Shown here: piece after piece, positions 4,049-6,567 of the stretch
Position numbering within the stretch: the stretch's first letter is position 1
How the letters are laid out: each line of letters starts with the position of its first letter
Source of the DNA: Ruminococcus sp. UBA4275
GTDB lineage: Bacteria > Bacillota > Clostridia > Oscillospirales > Ruminococcaceae
Length of the DNA: 6,567 nt
Assembly (NCBI GenBank): GCA_002395085.1
Contig: DGVV01000070.1
Location: forward strand, 1 to 6,567
Direction of reading: 5' to 3'
Notes under the pieces: generated by a model
The model's database searches: none
What the model was told of the DNA's origin: nothing
Seen by the model: only the letters and a program-made list of their open reading frames with translations
Made by a program: the position numbers and the translations under genes

Positions 4049-6499
4049 ATGAGAACCGGTTTGAAAAAAGCAATGACATTTGCAGCCGCAATCTGCACGG
4101 CTCTGCCCTGTATCAGTCCGGCATTTTACTGTGAACAGTTCTCCGCCGGTGCGCAGGGCTTCCTGAAAATCACCTCGGAAAGCACCGATTATGCAGAACA
4201 GTACGATTATAACAGCGACGGAAATGTCACGGTCGCTGACGCCGTACTTCTGATCCGGTTCATCACCGAGGACGATTCGCTGGAACAGGAAACGATTGAC
4301 CGCATTCTCTCCGGCAATCCGGATATGAACGGTGACGGTCTGGTCACAATCGCGGATATGAACGAACTGCTGCATCAGTTCACATCCGTTCCGAAACCTG
4401 AGGTCACCATACAGGAGACAAATGTGCCGGATGCATTCGATGCGGATGACAGATTTGAAACAGTCGGTCAATGGTATGACGTCAGCAGCAAAGATTACGA
4501 CGGCCTTCCGCTCAGCGGAGATGTTTTCCTGACTGTTCCGATCCCCGGAATCATGGATACAGAAAACATCGGCAGCTATGTGTTCGTTTATTTCGATGAG
4601 AAAAACGGCGAATCCCGTTATCTCTTCCCGGACAGCTACGACCTTTCCGCAGAGACGATGACCATTGACCTGCCGCACTTCTCTCTCTGGGGAACGGCAA
4701 AACTGACAAAAGAAGAACAGATTGAAGCGTTCCTGAACAGCTACAGCACACGAATCGCTGTGATGCAAGCCAAATCCAAACAGGCAGCGGCGGATCTTGA
4801 ACCTTATGTGCGTGCAAAGGTCGAGGCAATGGGACTGACCAAACAGGCTGCCGCAGATCTGATCCAAAGCACGGTCAATTTCCTCGGCAGCAGATTCACC
4901 GGCGACAGCGCCGGCTATATCGAGATGGGCACGAAATACACCACGACCGTCACGCGGGGCTTTTACGAAAATGATGCGGCAGCATCCATGAACGGCCTGG
5001 AAGATGCGATCACTGATGCGGTGATGAATTGCTGGGATGAACTGGGCTACTCCAAGGATCTTGACAAAGTTCTGGGAAGCGAATTCGCCGGAAGCACAGC
5101 GGAAACACTCCTCTCCAGCACAAACGGAATCGCCAGAATGGCAGGCTATCTGGCTTCCGGAACAGACGAGGGCTTCCGCGAAGCAATGAAAGAACTCGGC
5201 GGTGTGATGCAGGGCGTCCATCCGGCAGTTGAGCTGACGACGAAAGCGGTGGGGTATCTCGGTGCAAAGGTCAACGAGGAGTTCACCAACTGGAAATCCA
5301 ATCAGATCGAAGAATTGTACCAGATTTATAAAAACGGTGCGGAAGACTTCTGGGGGAATGAGGTCATCCCCTGCAACCGTGAATCGTTCCTCACCTATCT
5401 GAACACCTCCAGCGGCTTCACAATGGCAAAAGGCGTTGCCCGTTTTTACAATCTGGATAAAGTCGGTGAGATCTGCGAAAAATACGGCTGGGAATACCGC
5501 ACATACGAAGAACTGCCGCCGCGGTTTCGTGATATATTTCAGCAGCGCGCCGAAAACGGTCTGATGGAATACTTTGAGACGCGCTTGCAGCAGGAAAAGA
5601 ACGCAGAAGTAATCAAAGAAAATGAGCGCGCCTGCATTGAGACAATGATGAATACCAGCTACGGCGCACTGTATTCCCGTTCCTACGGCAAATTCTTCGG
5701 CGAAGCATCTCCGGACGACTATGATCTTACTGCACGCCTGGAACGGCTTGTCAAAGTCCGCGCATTCATCTCGCAGTATGTGAACGAGGAAGAACTTGCG
5801 AAGACGACAAAAATGGGCAGCTTCAATTACGGCGATCTTCTGAACTGGTGGGTCGGTCTTGCTTCGGAAAACGACAAGGCGACGGCAATCGAGAAATTCC
5901 GGGAAGAACTTCGGGAGTACGATCTCCTGAAACCGCTGGATGAAAAACCGCTTGAAACACCGACGCTGTATTATCACTTTGATTACGTGGAAGGCAGCGG
6001 CGTCTCCAATACAAAAAGTGATGTACAGGGCGTTTCCAATGATGCAGACTTCGGCGGTTTCTACTGGACATCCAGAGATGACAAAGAAATAGTCCGTATG
6101 TCATACAAGCCGGTTTTTGAGCTGTTCAAAGACGGCAGTTTCCGGCTTCAGATCTTCGCGCATTCCGGCAAGGATATTTACTATGATTCGGATAATAAAC
6201 CGATCGGTTCGTATACATGGTCGAACAACGGGTTCACGCTTTACGGTCAGGTTGCAGAGAGCATCGAAGGGCTGGATGAATGGGAGGCAGAAATCAATGA
6301 CTGCTCTGTGCCGTTCTTCGATTTTCGGGAAAAGAATCTGATCGGAGAGAATCCTGAATGGCATTTCCGGGATTCTTTCCGCAGCGGAACACTTTCCTTC
6401 TCCAAATATGAGGGCTATCCGGAATTGGAAGCGTCGATCATCACCGCTGACGGTCAGATCACCATTCTATGTACATGGCGTGACACATTCCATTACTGA
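4049..6499 (+). CDS. Secreted dockerin type I protein with large uncharacterised region
   Basis: This 816-residue protein starts with a signal peptide: basic n-region RTGLKK, hydrophobic stretch about 8-27, possible cleavage after SAGA at 35. No lipobox is seen. A type I dockerin follows at about 50-111, with two calcium-binding loops, D53-N55-D57-N59-D64 and D92-N94-D96-D103, each followed by a helix. The loops carry VA (62-63) and IA (101-102) at positions 10-11, where cohesin specificity is usually set. Dockerins bind cohesins of scaffoldins, so the protein is probably mounted on a cellulosome or the cell surface. Residues about 118-215 look like a beta-sandwich ending in DLPHFSLWG, a pattern I associate with Ig-like modules in such proteins. 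Residues about 220-635 appear mainly helical and match nothing I recognise. About 638-816 is beta-rich and aromatic. No glycosidase, protease or carbohydrate-binding motif is visible, so the activity is unknown. It has its own promoter and ribosome-binding site. Confidence 0.9.
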   Translation: MRTGLKKAMTFAAAICTALPCISPAFYCEQFSAGAQGFLKITSESTDYAEQYDYNSDGNVTVADAVLLIRFITEDDSLEQETIDRILSGNPDMNGDGLVTIADMNELLHQFTSVPKPEVTIQETNVPDAFDADDRFETVGQWYDVSSKDYDGLPLSGDVFLTVPIPGIMDTENIGSYVFVYFDEKNGESRYLFPDSYDLSAETMTIDLPHFSLWGTAKLTKEEQIEAFLNSYSTRIAVMQAKSKQAAADLEPYVRAKVEAMGLTKQAAADLIQSTVNFLGSRFTGDSAGYIEMGTKYTTTVTRGFYENDAAASMNGLEDAITDAVMNCWDELGYSKDLDKVLGSEFAGSTAETLLSSTNGIARMAGYLASGTDEGFREAMKELGGVMQGVHPAVELTTKAVGYLGAKVNEEFTNWKSNQIEELYQIYKNGAEDFWGNEVIPCNRESFLTYLNTSSGFTMAKGVARFYNLDKVGEICEKYGWEYRTYEELPPRFRDIFQQRAENGLMEYFETRLQQEKNAEVIKENERACIETMMNTSYGALYSRSYGKFFGEASPDDYDLTARLERLVKVRAFISQYVNEEELAKTTKMGSFNYGDLLNWWVGLASENDKATAIEKFREELREYDLLKPLDEKPLETPTLYYHFDYVEGSGVSNTKSDVQGVSNDADFGGFYWTSRDDKEIVRMSYKPVFELFKDGSFRLQIFAHSGKDIYYDSDNKPIGSYTWSNNGFTLYGQVAESIEGLDEWEAEINDCSVPFFDFREKNLIGENPEWHFRDSFRSGTLSFSKYEGYPELEASIITADGQITILCTWRDTFHY

Positions 6500-6515
6500 A
6501 CCGCAATCAAACGAA

Positions 6516-6546
6516 ACTGAGGCTTACCGTCAAGGTAAGCCTCAGT
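6516..6546. terminator. 13-bp stem-loop after the dockerin gene, probable terminator
   Basis: ACTGAGGCTTACC (6516-6528) pairs perfectly with 6534-6546 around a 5-base loop, 16 bases after the stop of the dockerin gene. Downstream on the + strand there is no T-run (CAGGCTGTCGAAAAAGG). On the minus strand the hairpin is followed by the moderately T-rich TTCGTTTGATT, so it may stop transcription from the right as well or instead. Confidence 0.55.
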
Positions 6547-6567
6547 CAGGCTGTCGAAAAAGGTATC

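Noticed and set aside
4091..4132. Lipoprotein signal (lipobox) at the dockerin protein N-terminus
   Set aside because: Cysteines at residues 16, 21 and 28 are not preceded by the small residue pattern needed for lipidation. An ordinary signal peptide fits better.
3986..5977. 663-codon open frame on the minus strand opposite the dockerin gene
   Set aside because: It is antisense to a gene with signal peptide, dockerin, promoter and ribosome-binding site. Its translation is rich in Phe, Cys, His and Arg, as expected of a shadow frame, and shows no domain.

Overview
The window looks like chromosome from a Ruminococcus-type gut or rumen Firmicute (Oscillospiraceae). The main clue is the last gene, which encodes a secreted protein with a textbook type I dockerin, the anchoring module of cellulosomal proteins. 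Strong SigA-type promoters and AGGAGG/GAGGTGA ribosome-binding sites fit a Gram-positive host. The genus is an inference. All well-supported genes lie on the + strand.

Layout. Positions 1-321 hold the 3' end of an unrecognised reading frame, with a good intrinsic terminator at 243-278. A near-consensus promoter at 330-358 then starts a tight three-gene operon. Gene A (411-1793) is a GCS2/EgtA-type gamma-glutamyl ligase, gene B (1803-2942) is a compact GshA-type glutamate-cysteine ligase, and gene C (2958-3716) is a class II glutamine-amidotransferase-fold protein of the YafJ/EgtC/Dug3 type. Gaps between genes are 9 and 15 bases and all three ribosome-binding sites are variants of GAGGTGAG. 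A 332-base intergenic region follows, containing an 18-bp perfect stem-loop and a second promoter at 3969-3997. That promoter drives the 816-residue dockerin protein (4049-6499), which ends before a 13-bp stem-loop at 6516-6546.

How the genes may work together. Genes A and B belong to two different families of one ligase superfamily, and both keep the acidic metal-binding residues. Gene C belongs to a family in which characterised members (EgtC, yeast Dug3) hydrolyse gamma-glutamyl amide bonds. The operon therefore appears to make and break gamma-glutamyl bonds. It resembles the outer steps of ergothioneine synthesis (EgtA, EgtC) without EgtB, EgtD or EgtE, and it lacks a glutathione synthetase (ATP-grasp) domain. 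The substrate is unknown. This is the best candidate in the window for an undescribed system. The dockerin gene has its own promoter and is probably functionally separate.
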